Origin: Chelativorans multitrophicus
GTDB lineage: Bacteria; Pseudomonadota; Alphaproteobacteria; Rhizobiales; Rhizobiaceae
Direction of reading: 5' to 3'
Length of the DNA stretch: 64,000 bases
NCBI RefSeq assembly: GCF_011317445.1
Contig: NZ_JAAAPL010000001.1
Location: 186,001 to 250,000 of the forward strand
Shown here piece after piece: positions 57,283 through 64,000 of the stretch. The notes beneath the pieces were generated by a model, which ran no database searches, was not told the DNA's origin, and saw nothing but the letters and a program-made list of their open reading frames with translations. The translations under genes and the position numbers were made by a program. Every line of letters begins with the position of its first letter. The stretch's first letter is position 1.

Positions 57283-58913
57283 GCCTGCTCCAGATCGAAA
57301 AGCTGACGCTCTCGATCGGCGGATCGCAGATCCTCAGGAGCATCGACATTTCGATAGAGCCGGGCGAAATCATGGGCCTGGTGGGCGAATCAGGCTCCGG
57401 CAAGTCCATGACGGCGCTCAGCATCATGAAGCTTCTGCCGCCTGGCGCACGGGCGGGCGGCCGCGTGCAGTTCGACGGCATCGACATCCTCTCCGCGCCT
57501 GAAGCCGCCATGTGCCGGCTGCGCGGGGACGACATCGGCATGATTTTTCAGGAACCGATGACGGCGCTCAACCCGGTGAAGACCATCGGCCAGCAGGTGG
57601 CCGAAGGAATCCGCTGGCACACGGGCGCGAACAGGGCAGACGCAGAGAGCCGCGCCCGCGCCATGCTCGAACGCGTGGGACTGCCCGAAAAGGAATTCCC
57701 CCTCACCCGCTATCCGCACGAGCTTTCGGGCGGACAGCGCCAGCGCGTCGTGATCGCCATCGCCTGCGCGCTCAAGCCGAAGCTTCTGATCGCGGATGAG
57801 CCGACCACGGCGCTCGACGTGGTGCTGCAGAGGCAGATTCTGACGCTCTTACGCGAGCTGGTGAACGAAAGCGGCATGAGCCTGCTTCTCATCTCGCATG
57901 ATCTGGCGGTCGTGGCGGAAATGACGGACCGCCTGACGATCATCCGCGATGGCGCCGTGATGGAGGCGGGTGAAACGGTCCAGATCCTCTCGCGGAAAAC
58001 ACATCCTTATACGAGGCAACTTGCGGAAGCCTCCACTCACGTCCCGGCGCGGGTGGCGATTTCCAAACCGGGCGCCGGGCCGTCTGCCGCACCCCTCCTC
58101 GAAGTGGAGGGCCTGACGCGCGACTATCCCGTACGCCCTGCCGGTCTTTTTGCACGGGCAAGCAGGTTCCGCGCCGTGGACCATGTCTCCTTCTCGATTT
58201 TCCCTGGCCAGAGCGTCGCTCTCGTCGGCCGCTCCGGTTGCGGGAAATCGACACTGGCCCGAATGATTCTGGCGCTTGATCGGCCAAGTTCAGGCTCCAT
58301 CCGCTTTATGGGCCAGGAGATCGGCGGAAGAAGCGAGGAAGCGCTGCGGCCCGCGCGCCGCAACATGCAGGTGGTCTTTCAGGACCCCTACGGCTCTTTC
58401 GACCCGCGTCATCGCGTGGAAAGGCTAGTGGCCGAGCCTCTGCATCTTGCCGACGAGAAACCGGGTGCGGCGCGCCGGCGCGATCTGGTCGCCGAGGCGC
58501 TGGAGCAAGTCGGCCTTTCGCCCTTGGACATCGACAAATATCCGCATGAGTTCTCAGGCGGTCAGCGGCAGCGCCTCGCCATCGCCCGCGCGATTATCAC
58601 CAGGCCGAAGCTCATCGTCGCCGACGAGCCCGTTTCCGCGCTTGACGTTTCGATCAGGGCGCAGATCCTCGATCTTTTCGCGGACCTCAACGACCGGCTG
58701 GGGGTCGCCTATCTCTTCATAACGCATGATCTAAGGGTTGCCCGCGCGATCACCGACACGGTGCTGGTGATGCACGAGGGAAAAATCGTCGAGACGGGGC
58801 CGACGGAAATCGTCCTGGACAATCCCAGGAGCGATGCGGCCCGCGCGCTTTTGGCCGCCGCTCCCGACCTCGGGCTGACCCTGCGAAAACGTCTCGCGCA
58901 GGATACGGGTTGA
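57279..58913 (+). CDS. Fused ABC ATPase (DppD-DppF type)
   Basis: 544 residues with two complete nucleotide-binding domains. The first has Walker A GESGSGKSM, signature LSGGQRQRV and Walker B LLIADEPTT. The second has Walker A GRSGCGKST, signature FSGGQRQRL and Walker B LIVADEPVS. A linker at about 260-290 joins them. Fusion of the two ATPases is common in dipeptide, opine and glutathione importers of rhizobia. Confidence 0.95.
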   Translation: MSLLQIEKLTLSIGGSQILRSIDISIEPGEIMGLVGESGSGKSMTALSIMKLLPPGARAGGRVQFDGIDILSAPEAAMCRLRGDDIGMIFQEPMTALNPVKTIGQQVAEGIRWHTGANRADAESRARAMLERVGLPEKEFPLTRYPHELSGGQRQRVVIAIACALKPKLLIADEPTTALDVVLQRQILTLLRELVNESGMSLLLISHDLAVVAEMTDRLTIIRDGAVMEAGETVQILSRKTHPYTRQLAEASTHVPARVAISKPGAGPSAAPLLEVEGLTRDYPVRPAGLFARASRFRAVDHVSFSIFPGQSVALVGRSGCGKSTLARMILALDRPSSGSIRFMGQEIGGRSEEALRPARRNMQVVFQDPYGSFDPRHRVERLVAEPLHLADEKPGAARRRDLVAEALEQVGLSPLDIDKYPHEFSGGQRQRLAIARAIITRPKLIVADEPVSALDVSIRAQILDLFADLNDRLGVAYLFITHDLRVARAITDTVLVMHEGKIVETGPTEIVLDNPRSDAARALLAAAPDLGLTLRKRLAQDTG

Positions 58914-58982
58914 AAAAAGAGCACCACAAGGTGCAGAGTTGTGCCGGGAACCGGCGGGCGAACAAACGAGGAGGAATGCCGC

Positions 58983-59408
58983 ATGAGCAAGTCCGTCTCC
59001 ATCCAGCCGCCGCGCGTTTTCCCCACCTTCCGCTACCGCGATCCCGCTGCCATGATCGAGTGGCTGGTGAAGGTTTTCGGCTTTTCCATTCATGCGCGCT
59101 ACGGAGAAGGAAACGAAGTGGCGCATGCCGAACTCGCCCTCGGCTCATCCATCATCATGCTCGGCAAGGCAAAGGACGATGAGTATGGGGCCATGGTGGG
59201 GGAGCCGGGGGAAGGTGGCGGGAAATCCGTCTATATCGCGGTCGAGGATGCCGATCTGGTCCATGACCGGGCAGTGAAGATTGGCGCTGAGATCCTGCAA
59301 GGCCTGACCGATCGGGACTATGGCAGCCGCGAGTTCATATGCCGCGATCCCGAGGGCAATGTCTGGTCGGTCGGGACCTACTGGCCGAAGGCGCATGAAG
59401 AGGCCTGA
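58983..59408 (+). CDS. VOC-family (glyoxalase-like) protein
   Basis: 141 residues from ATG 58983 with AGGAGG 8-9 bp upstream. The paired beta-alpha-beta-beta-beta layout is seen from PTFRYRDPAAMIEWLVKVFG and VAHAELALGSSIIMLGKA to the second half SVYIAVEDADLVHDRAVKIG, SREFICRDPEGNVWSVGTY. A metal-binding site is likely, but the substrate is unknown. It follows the ABC genes by 70 bp. Confidence 0.88.
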   Translation: MSKSVSIQPPRVFPTFRYRDPAAMIEWLVKVFGFSIHARYGEGNEVAHAELALGSSIIMLGKAKDDEYGAMVGEPGEGGGKSVYIAVEDADLVHDRAVKIGAEILQGLTDRDYGSREFICRDPEGNVWSVGTYWPKAHEEA

Positions 59409-59453
59409 AATTTCCTATTCGACAGTGGCCGGTGCCCATTATTCGGAGGTTAT

Positions 59454-60338
59454 ATGACCAAAATCGCCTTTATCGGCCTCGGAAACATGGGAAACCCGAT
59501 GGCCGCCAACCTGGTCAAAGCCGGGCATGAGGTGAATGGCTTCGATCTCTTGCCCGAGAATCTTGCAAAAGCGGAAAAGAGCGGCGTTTTCCGGGCGGAG
59601 AACGCGCAGAAGGCAATCGAAGGTGCTGATGCGATCATCACCATGCTGCCGGCGGGCAAGCATGTGCTCACGGTCTATGAGGACATCCTGGCCAAGGCGG
59701 CGGCGGGCACGCTCTTCATCGATTCATCGACCATCGACGTCGCCTCGGCGCGAGTGGCCCACTTGATGGCCCGCAAGCACGGTCATCTGTCTGTCGATGC
59801 ACCCGTTTCCGGCGGGGTGGTCGGAGCGGAAGCGGGCAGCCTGACCTTCATGGCCGGAGGCTCCGCTGAGGCCTTCGCCAAGGCCGAGCCCATCTTGAAG
59901 CCGATGGCCGGCCGCATCGTTCATTGCGGCGATGGGGGTGCCGGCCAGGCCGCGAAGATCTGCAACAATATGATCCTGGGCATCTCGATGATCGGCGTCG
60001 CGGAAGCCTTCGTGCTGGCGGAAAAGCTCGGACTTTCGCACCAGGCCCTCTTTGAGGTGGCGTCGGCTTCATCGGGCCAGTGCTGGTCGCTGACAACCTA
60101 TTGCCCGGTGCCGGGGCCGGTGCCGACCTCCCCCGCCAACCGGGACTACCAGCCAGGCTTTGCCACAAGCCTGATGCTCAAGGACCTGCGCCTTGCCCAG
60201 GAGGCCGCGCAGACGGCCGGCGCCGTAACCCCGCTCGGAGCCGAAGCGGCGCAGATCTATGCGCTCTTCGATGCGATGGGCCAAGGCGGACGGGACTTTT
60301 CAGGCATCATAAGCTTGCTGCGCGGCACTACCAAATGA
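59454..60338 (+). CDS. mmsB: 3-Hydroxyisobutyrate dehydrogenase
   Basis: 294-residue beta-hydroxyacid dehydrogenase of valine breakdown, oxidising 3-hydroxyisobutyrate with NAD. The N-terminal Rossmann motif is IGLGNMGNPMAANL, the substrate loop DAPVSGGVVGAEAGSLTFMA, and the catalytic Lys lies in GAGQAAKICNNMIL. The C-terminal DYQPGFATSLMLKDLRLAQE segment is specific to this branch. GGAGG precedes ATG 59454. Confidence 0.94.
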   Translation: MTKIAFIGLGNMGNPMAANLVKAGHEVNGFDLLPENLAKAEKSGVFRAENAQKAIEGADAIITMLPAGKHVLTVYEDILAKAAAGTLFIDSSTIDVASARVAHLMARKHGHLSVDAPVSGGVVGAEAGSLTFMAGGSAEAFAKAEPILKPMAGRIVHCGDGGAGQAAKICNNMILGISMIGVAEAFVLAEKLGLSHQALFEVASASSGQCWSLTTYCPVPGPVPTSPANRDYQPGFATSLMLKDLRLAQEAAQTAGAVTPLGAEAAQIYALFDAMGQGGRDFSGIISLLRGTTK

Positions 60339-60444
60339 TCCATCGGCGAAAGCTTTCACCGGCGAGGAAAAAATCCCGAATTAAGGAATAAGCAAGCACT
60401 CGCTAACCTCCCGGTAACGATGTCCAGCTAAAACAAAACACGAG

Positions 60445-60592
60445 GCGGACATTGAAGCCTCCCCGGCTCCGGATCAGGTCTCGCGTACCGGAGGGGCCGC
60501 TCCCGCCAGCGTACGAGTATAGCGGGGGCAGACAGAGTAGTGCGTAGAAGACCGCGTTTCTCCCGGCCGGAGAACGCGGTTTCGCTTTTTTT
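60445..60592 (+). ncRNA. Candidate structured small RNA
   Basis: Successive complementary pairs suggest stems: CCTCCCCGG with CCGGAGGGG around 60456-60496, CCCGC with GCGGG around 60503-60528, then the terminator hairpin. A structured transcript of about 150 nt is plausible, but no family was recognised, and promoter and start are uncertain. Confidence 0.35.
60551..60592 (+). terminator. Rho-independent terminator
   Basis: Stem of about 12 bp, ACCGCGTTTCTCC against GGAGAACGCGGT with one bulged base and a CGGCC loop, followed by TTCGC and a T-run at 60586-60592. It is too far from mmsB to be its ordinary terminator and may end a small RNA. Confidence 0.75.
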
Positions 60593-60720
60593 GACCAAGC
60601 TTTTTTTGCCCCGCGTGGAAGCCGGCCTATGCGAAGCCTATGAGGCGTTTCCGCGGAGCCGAGGAGCCGCTACGGTGACGCCCGGCATAGCCTCGCCAGA
60701 TACGTCCTGGGGCTATGCAC

Positions 60721-61092
60721 TCAATCGCCGCAAGAAGTGCTGAACTTGACCTCACGGGCCGAAAAGATGCTTCTTGGCCCCGCGAATACGACGCTGCCTT
60801 CCAGGATTTGACCAGGCAGTATCGTGCGGTCCAAAACTGGCGTATTCGCAACAATCTTATACTTATCTGGCCCAACCAGGACAAAACATCCATCCGTCAG
60901 GTCGACTGGAGCAACGCCGATATTCTCGACTTTGACCTTGAAGGCCTTCTGATCGCCGGGTTCGTCCGTCTCGACTTCCAACGCATCTCGGGTCGAAGTC
61001 ACCTTGATTGGCCCCTCAACGATTGCTTTTTCGGAACAAGAAAGCAGAACAAATGCCATTGCTAAAATTGAATACGCATATGTATTTTTCAT
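60721..61092 (-). CDS. Small lipoprotein, DUF4354-like
   Basis: 123 residues. The N-terminus MKNTYAYSILAMAFVLLSCS carries a lipobox (LLSC). The mature part is beta-rich (FKVKVENIGVAPVDLTDGCF, GSVVFAGPRSIFSAREVKFS), resembling DUF4354 proteins of enterobacteria. Base composition is AT-richer than the genome, especially at the 5' end, which suggests acquisition. Function unknown. Confidence 0.75.
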   Translation of the reverse strand: MKNTYAYSILAMAFVLLSCSEKAIVEGPIKVTSTRDALEVETDEPGDQKAFKVKVENIGVAPVDLTDGCFVLVGPDKYKIVANTPVLDRTILPGQILEGSVVFAGPRSIFSAREVKFSTSCGD

Positions 61093-61491
61093 AATGAGCT
61101 ACCATTTACAATTAGACTAAAGGCGATACTTTTCAAATAGATTTCAATAAGATATCTTAGGATAGAAAGGCTTATAAGATATTTCCCTCCTCTAACATTC
61201 CTGTTACCTGTCTAAACGAAAGACTGTCGGCGGCGAGAAGCCCTGACACGCGGCTGCATTCCGCAGCTGATCCACATCATTCGCGAATTTTCGCAGGACA
61301 GAGCTACGACGCCCCCGACGCAGCTTGGGGCACGAACTCTGGCGTGTAAGCATTGTGCTCGGCGCATCTTGGCGCATTCACAGGCGCCTGCGTATCGCTG
61401 TTCGTGGCGGTGGTGAGCCATCCGAGCGCATAAGGCGATCCCACGGGCAAGCACCCGCGCAGCGCCGTCTTCAGCAGGTCAGCGCAGGCTC
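61093..61491. other. Intergenic stretch without recognised feature
   Basis: The first 110 bp (to about 61200) are strongly AT-rich and serve as the lipoprotein gene's upstream region. The remaining GC-rich 290 bp show no credible gene. A short minus-strand open frame (61304-61540) mostly overlaps the end of the secreted-protein gene. Confidence 0.5.
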
Positions 61492-61974
61492 CTAGTTGCC
61501 CGGTTTTTCTCCCGCGGAGCTCCACCCCTCGTCCGCCCAAGCCGCTCCTTCGTCTACCTCGACGACGGTATTCATACGGGGGTCAAGACCACGCCTGAGC
61601 ATCTGCACCTCAAGCTGAAGGCGCTCCAGTTCCAGATTGTAGAGGCGGTTGCAGTCGACCCGCTCGGTCCCCTTCCCCAGCGGTACGACGACACGCCCAT
61701 ACGCCGTAAGCGCGTTGGAGCCGCTGCCATCAAGGCCACCTCCTATGATGCCGGAATCGACATAGGCGCCTCGTCCACCTACCGCGGACCGGCAGGTGGT
61801 CCCGTCGGCGGCGCGAACTTCGTCGTGACCGCTCGGGGCGCTGACGCCCGGCAAGGAGATGCCGGTCTGATTTTGCTTCACTATAAAAAAATCATCGGCG
61901 GCTGCACTTACGGTCCAATGTAATGGAAATATCACCGCCATCAGCGCAACCGACGAGCCAGGAAACGCCCGCAT
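61492..61974 (-). CDS. Secreted hypothetical protein, third gene of pilin-like module
   Basis: 160 residues with a signal peptide (FPGSSVALMAVIFPLHWTVS). The mature part has a Gly-rich segment (GGRGAYVDSGIIGGGLDGSG), then VVVPLGKGTERVDCNRLYNL and a short helical LELERLQLEVQMLRRGL. Family not recognised. It overlaps the PapD-like gene by 34 bp on the same strand, with AAAGG 9 bp before the ATG. It is probably exported together with the other two. Confidence 0.7.
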   Translation of the reverse strand: MRAFPGSSVALMAVIFPLHWTVSAAADDFFIVKQNQTGISLPGVSAPSGHDEVRAADGTTCRSAVGGRGAYVDSGIIGGGLDGSGSNALTAYGRVVVPLGKGTERVDCNRLYNLELERLQLEVQMLRRGLDPRMNTVVEVDEGAAWADEGWSSAGEKPGN

Positions 61975-62339
61975 ATCTGTGCCTTTATCCTGGTTGTGCC
62001 GTCGGGGAAGGGAATGCTTTCGGTACAGATTCGAACGCGCCGTTCGCTCATGCCCTCGAACGGGATAACGACGACCACCGGGCGGGAGGCCCCGCCGGTG
62101 AGCATCATCGTGGAGGGCGATGTACGTGCACGAACCGGGCGGAAATTTTCGTCATAGACGCGTACCGCCACCTCAACCTGGTGGCGATACGTATTGCGTG
62201 GGAAGACGCGGACAGCGAACTCATCGGCAAAGCTGGTGATGACGCCCCGCATCGGAGTCATAGACTGGGCGCCGACAGGAGAACTCGACAAAGCGACCAC
62301 AAAGAACACCGCAACCTGAAGCAGCCGGTCCGGTCTCAT
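61941..62339 (-). CDS. Secreted PapD-like (chaperone N-domain-like) protein
   Basis: 132 residues with a signal peptide (LLQVAVFFVVALSSSPVGAQ). The mature region reads FPRNTYRHQVEVAVRVYDEN, SPSTMMLTGGASRPVVVVIP, then RRVRICTESIPF. This is the strand order of the N-terminal Ig-like domain of periplasmic fimbrial chaperones, including an SPxxMxLxxGxSRxVxV-type G1-like strand. A second Ig domain is missing. It lies 8 bp after the pilin-like gene. Chaperone action on that protein is inferred. Confidence 0.65.
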   Translation of the reverse strand: MRPDRLLQVAVFFVVALSSSPVGAQSMTPMRGVITSFADEFAVRVFPRNTYRHQVEVAVRVYDENFRPVRARTSPSTMMLTGGASRPVVVVIPFEGMSERRVRICTESIPFPDGTTRIKAQICGRFLARRLR

Positions 62340-62347
62340 CGCCCGTC

Positions 62348-62815
62348 CTATTCGCAGGTTATGGTTACGTCGGCCGAGTAATTGCCTTCAGGGAAGATGC
62401 CGGTGGACTTCGTCGCAGTGAGATCGACGGCCAGATTCGTAACACCGGTGCCCAATGCCGTCGGTGTTGCGCCGGCCACGTCGGTGGCTGTCGTGGCGCC
62501 GGTGGCACTGTAGAGCGAGGCGAAGGTGACATTCGTCTCGCCGCCCGCAGGGGCCGCGCTAAACGCGGTCGGCGCGGAGGCCGTGACATCGAAGGACGCT
62601 CCGGTGGTCGTGATCGTCGCAAGACCGGCGCTGCCGCCCTGCTCCTGAGAGCTCAACTGGGTCTGATCACTGCTGGGGGTCATGATACCTGCCGAATCGA
62701 TGGCGATATTGCATGTCGCAGATACGGTGCTGCTGAACGGCATGGTAGCGGTTGCAGCTTCGGCATTGGACATCGTTGCAGCCGTGATGACAGCAGCGAC
62801 AAAGAGTTTCTTCAT
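62348..62815 (-). CDS. Secreted pilin-like/DUF4402-like protein
   Basis: 155 residues from ATG 62815, which has AGGAG 7 bp upstream. A signal peptide (KKLFVAAVITAATMSNAEAA) precedes a Thr/Ala/Ser-rich, beta-rich body with one Cys early (SATCNIAID) and one at the end (GNYSADVTITCE). A terminal beta-strand ending like fimbrial and spore-coat-U-type subunits suggests a donor-strand or disulfide-linked subunit. It is the first gene of the three-gene module. Confidence 0.75.
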   Translation of the reverse strand: MKKLFVAAVITAATMSNAEAATATMPFSSTVSATCNIAIDSAGIMTPSSDQTQLSSQEQGGSAGLATITTTGASFDVTASAPTAFSAAPAGGETNVTFASLYSATGATTATDVAGATPTALGTGVTNLAVDLTATKSTGIFPEGNYSADVTITCE

Positions 62816-63078
62816 AATGTTGCTCCTGGAAGCCCAAAAACCCCCCGTCCGACTCAGTAGCACTCACTTTGTTAACCAACATTTAAACGTGTATTTTGAT
62901 ATGCTGAAACAACTAGAAGATCAATCCTGCAAGGAGGACGGGGCATTGGCGCAGGTGCTGGAGCGGAGTGTGCCTGGCAGTCTCTTTCCTGCGGGCGGCA
63001 TCGCAACGCGCCAATGCTTGATTGAGCGCAAGTACATTATGGCAGCTTGGACCCGAGCGTCAGTTGCAGCCGTGCACG

Positions 63079-63240
63079 CTATCTCTCGGCGGCGGTCGCT
63101 ACATTCTGCCCCGCGTTCTGAGTGGCATTAACGGCATTCGCGGTGTCCTGGCCCACACCGCGAATGGTGTTGGCGCAGCCGGCGGCCAAGCCGATCACGG
63201 CGGCGAGAACGGCAATGCGCGAAAGGATCTTGGCAGACAT
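63079..63240 (-). CDS. Entericidin-family small lipoprotein
   Basis: 53 residues from ATG 63240. The lipobox LAAGC follows a short hydrophobic signal (IAVLAAVIG), and the mature peptide NTIRGVGQDTANAVNATQNA is the entericidin A/B pattern. Members are small cell-envelope lipoproteins, in E. coli an antidote/toxin pair. Only one gene is present here. Confidence 0.88.
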   Translation of the reverse strand: MSAKILSRIAVLAAVIGLAAGCANTIRGVGQDTANAVNATQNAGQNVATAAER

Positions 63241-63471
63241 GATCTGATTCCCCATTTTCGCTCCACGCGAGAGACGTGAAAATGACGACAATGACAGGGA
63301 CAAAACGCATTGAGCCAGAAAAGGTTCTGGCCATCGCCTGCGCCGGCGCTTGTGACCTATGCTGATTGCGGGCTCGGCGGCCGGCGCAGAATGCCGTCGA
63401 CCTTCAATATCAGCAGATGCATCCAGGCTTGATATCCTGGAGTTTCGGCGTTCACATTAACCCGCTATATA

Positions 63472-64000
63472 ATGCTGCTTATCGCTTGGCGGCGCTTGCA
63501 ACGAAATAGCTTGAAACAGAACCGGTTGAACGAGGAAGGAAGCGCACTGGAGAGATTGTCGGCACATTATCCACCGCCACGGCGCCTGTCCCAGATATTC
63601 GAAGATCTAGTGCATAATGCGCAGGGAACGGCGATCACCGTGGATCAATTGCGAAATGCGCTGGGTGAGCGCAGCTTCGCGACGTTTCTTGTCTTCTTCG
63701 CGTTGCTCAATATGCTTCCGCTGCCGCCGGGCAGCACGCTTGTGCTGGGTATTCCTCTCCTGCTCATCTCGATCCAGATGGTGCTGGGTCGCAGCACGGT
63801 GTGGCTTCCACATTCGATCCTGACGAAGTCGGTGGGCGTGGAGCAATTTCGCCAGATGAGCGAAAAGCTCGGCCCCAAGGTGAAACGGGTGGAGCGCCTG
63901 ATCCGCCCGCGCTACTGGCCGTTCGCTCCGGGCCAGGCGGATCGCGCAGTCGGCCTCTGCGCCCTCTTTCTGGGCGTCCTCATCACACTGCCGATCCCGT
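63472..64000 (+). CDS. ExoD-family membrane protein, C-terminus cut by window edge
   Basis: The frame from ATG 63472 is open to the right edge, about 176 residues. TTG 63526 is an alternative start, and neither has a clear ribosome-binding site. Family features are LSQIFEDLVHNAQGTAITVD, FATFLVFFALLNMLPLPPGS, a hydrophobic LLISIQMVLGRSTVWLP and KLGPKVKRVERLIRPR. ExoD was described in Sinorhizobium as affecting exopolysaccharide and alkaline tolerance. The C-terminal helices are beyond the window. Confidence 0.88.
   Translation, partial: MLLIAWRRLQRNSLKQNRLNEEGSALERLSAHYPPPRRLSQIFEDLVHNAQGTAITVDQLRNALGERSFATFLVFFALLNMLPLPPGSTLVLGIPLLLISIQMVLGRSTVWLPHSILTKSVGVEQFRQMSEKLGPKVKRVERLIRPRYWPFAPGQADRAVGLCALFLGVLITLPIP

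Larger units (their letters stand above)
60339..60720. other. Intergenic region with candidate small RNA
   Basis: 382 bp between mmsB and the lipoprotein gene. The middle contains stem-forming sequence ending in a clear terminator, listed separately. The left part (60339-60440) and right part (60600-60720) show nothing recognisable. Confidence 0.5.

Noticed and set aside
60540-60743. A 67-codon plus-strand open frame
   Set aside because: It covers the terminator hairpin and has no start signal or family features.
61304-61540. A 78-codon minus-strand open frame after the secreted module
   Set aside because: It overlaps the end of the 61492-61974 gene in another frame, lacks a ribosome-binding site and resembles no family.

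Overview
The window is a chromosomal segment of a GC-rich alphaproteobacterium, most likely Hyphomicrobiales (Rhizobiales) and probably the Phyllobacteriaceae (Mesorhizobium, Chelativorans, Nitratireductor or a relative). The evidence is the acpXL-fabF2XL-fabF1XL-adhXL-lpxXL cluster for very-long-chain lipid A acylation, the divK-pleD pair, a DinB with an N-terminal zinc ribbon, DUF3572 and DUF983 proteins, a B12-dependent NrdJ, putA with a divergent Lrp-type putR, and dispersed palindromic repeats of the kind that fill these genomes. The genus is an inference.

Layout. 1-4.4 kb: a YdcF-family gene cut by the window edge, gatC-GNAT-gatA, an UPF0173 metallo-hydrolase and ruvX. 4.4-10.4 kb: an AidB-like acyl-CoA dehydrogenase, then pyrB-pyrC'-plsY-dprA with overlapping or near-overlapping genes. 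10.4-17.1 kb: a small conserved protein, then topA-rnr-DUF983-NUDIX and rpmG with a clear terminator. 17.1-24.6 kb: a repeat-bearing intergenic tract, divK-pleD, DUF3572, a GNAT, dinB and a TadE/TadG pair. 24.8-33 kb: tRNA-Leu(UAA), wrbA, a CinA-like protein, Usp, DUF305, a ClpP-like protease pair, gpt, NUDIX and a Pit phosphate transporter. 33-36.8 kb: nrdJ behind paired NrdR-type boxes. 36.8-40.3 kb: an accessory strip with two AT-rich unknown genes, a four-copy direct repeat array, a GIY-YIG protein, a GFA protein, and one remnant plus one probably damaged SRPBCC gene. 40.3-48 kb: putA/putR, gabD, an AEC transporter and a periplasmic phosphatase-like protein. 48-53.1 kb: the lipid A VLCFA operon, interrupted by a MITE-like element. 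53.1-60.3 kb: an L,D-transpeptidase, a complete peptide-type ABC importer, a VOC protein and a 3-hydroxyisobutyrate dehydrogenase. 60.3-64 kb: a possible small RNA, a lipoprotein, a three-gene secreted module (pilin-like plus PapD-like), an entericidin and the start of an exoD-like gene.

The most unusual observation is the gene pair at 27.9-29.3 kb. It encodes two exported ClpP-like proteins. One keeps the catalytic Ser and His but is broken by an exact 19-bp tandem duplication. The other is intact but has Ala and Lys at those positions. Other points worth a second look are a dihydroorotase homologue without its metal ligands next to pyrB, a VLCFA operon without fabZXL whose first ketosynthase has lost its Cys, the 270-bp MITE-like element inside that operon, and the usher-less secreted module near the right end.
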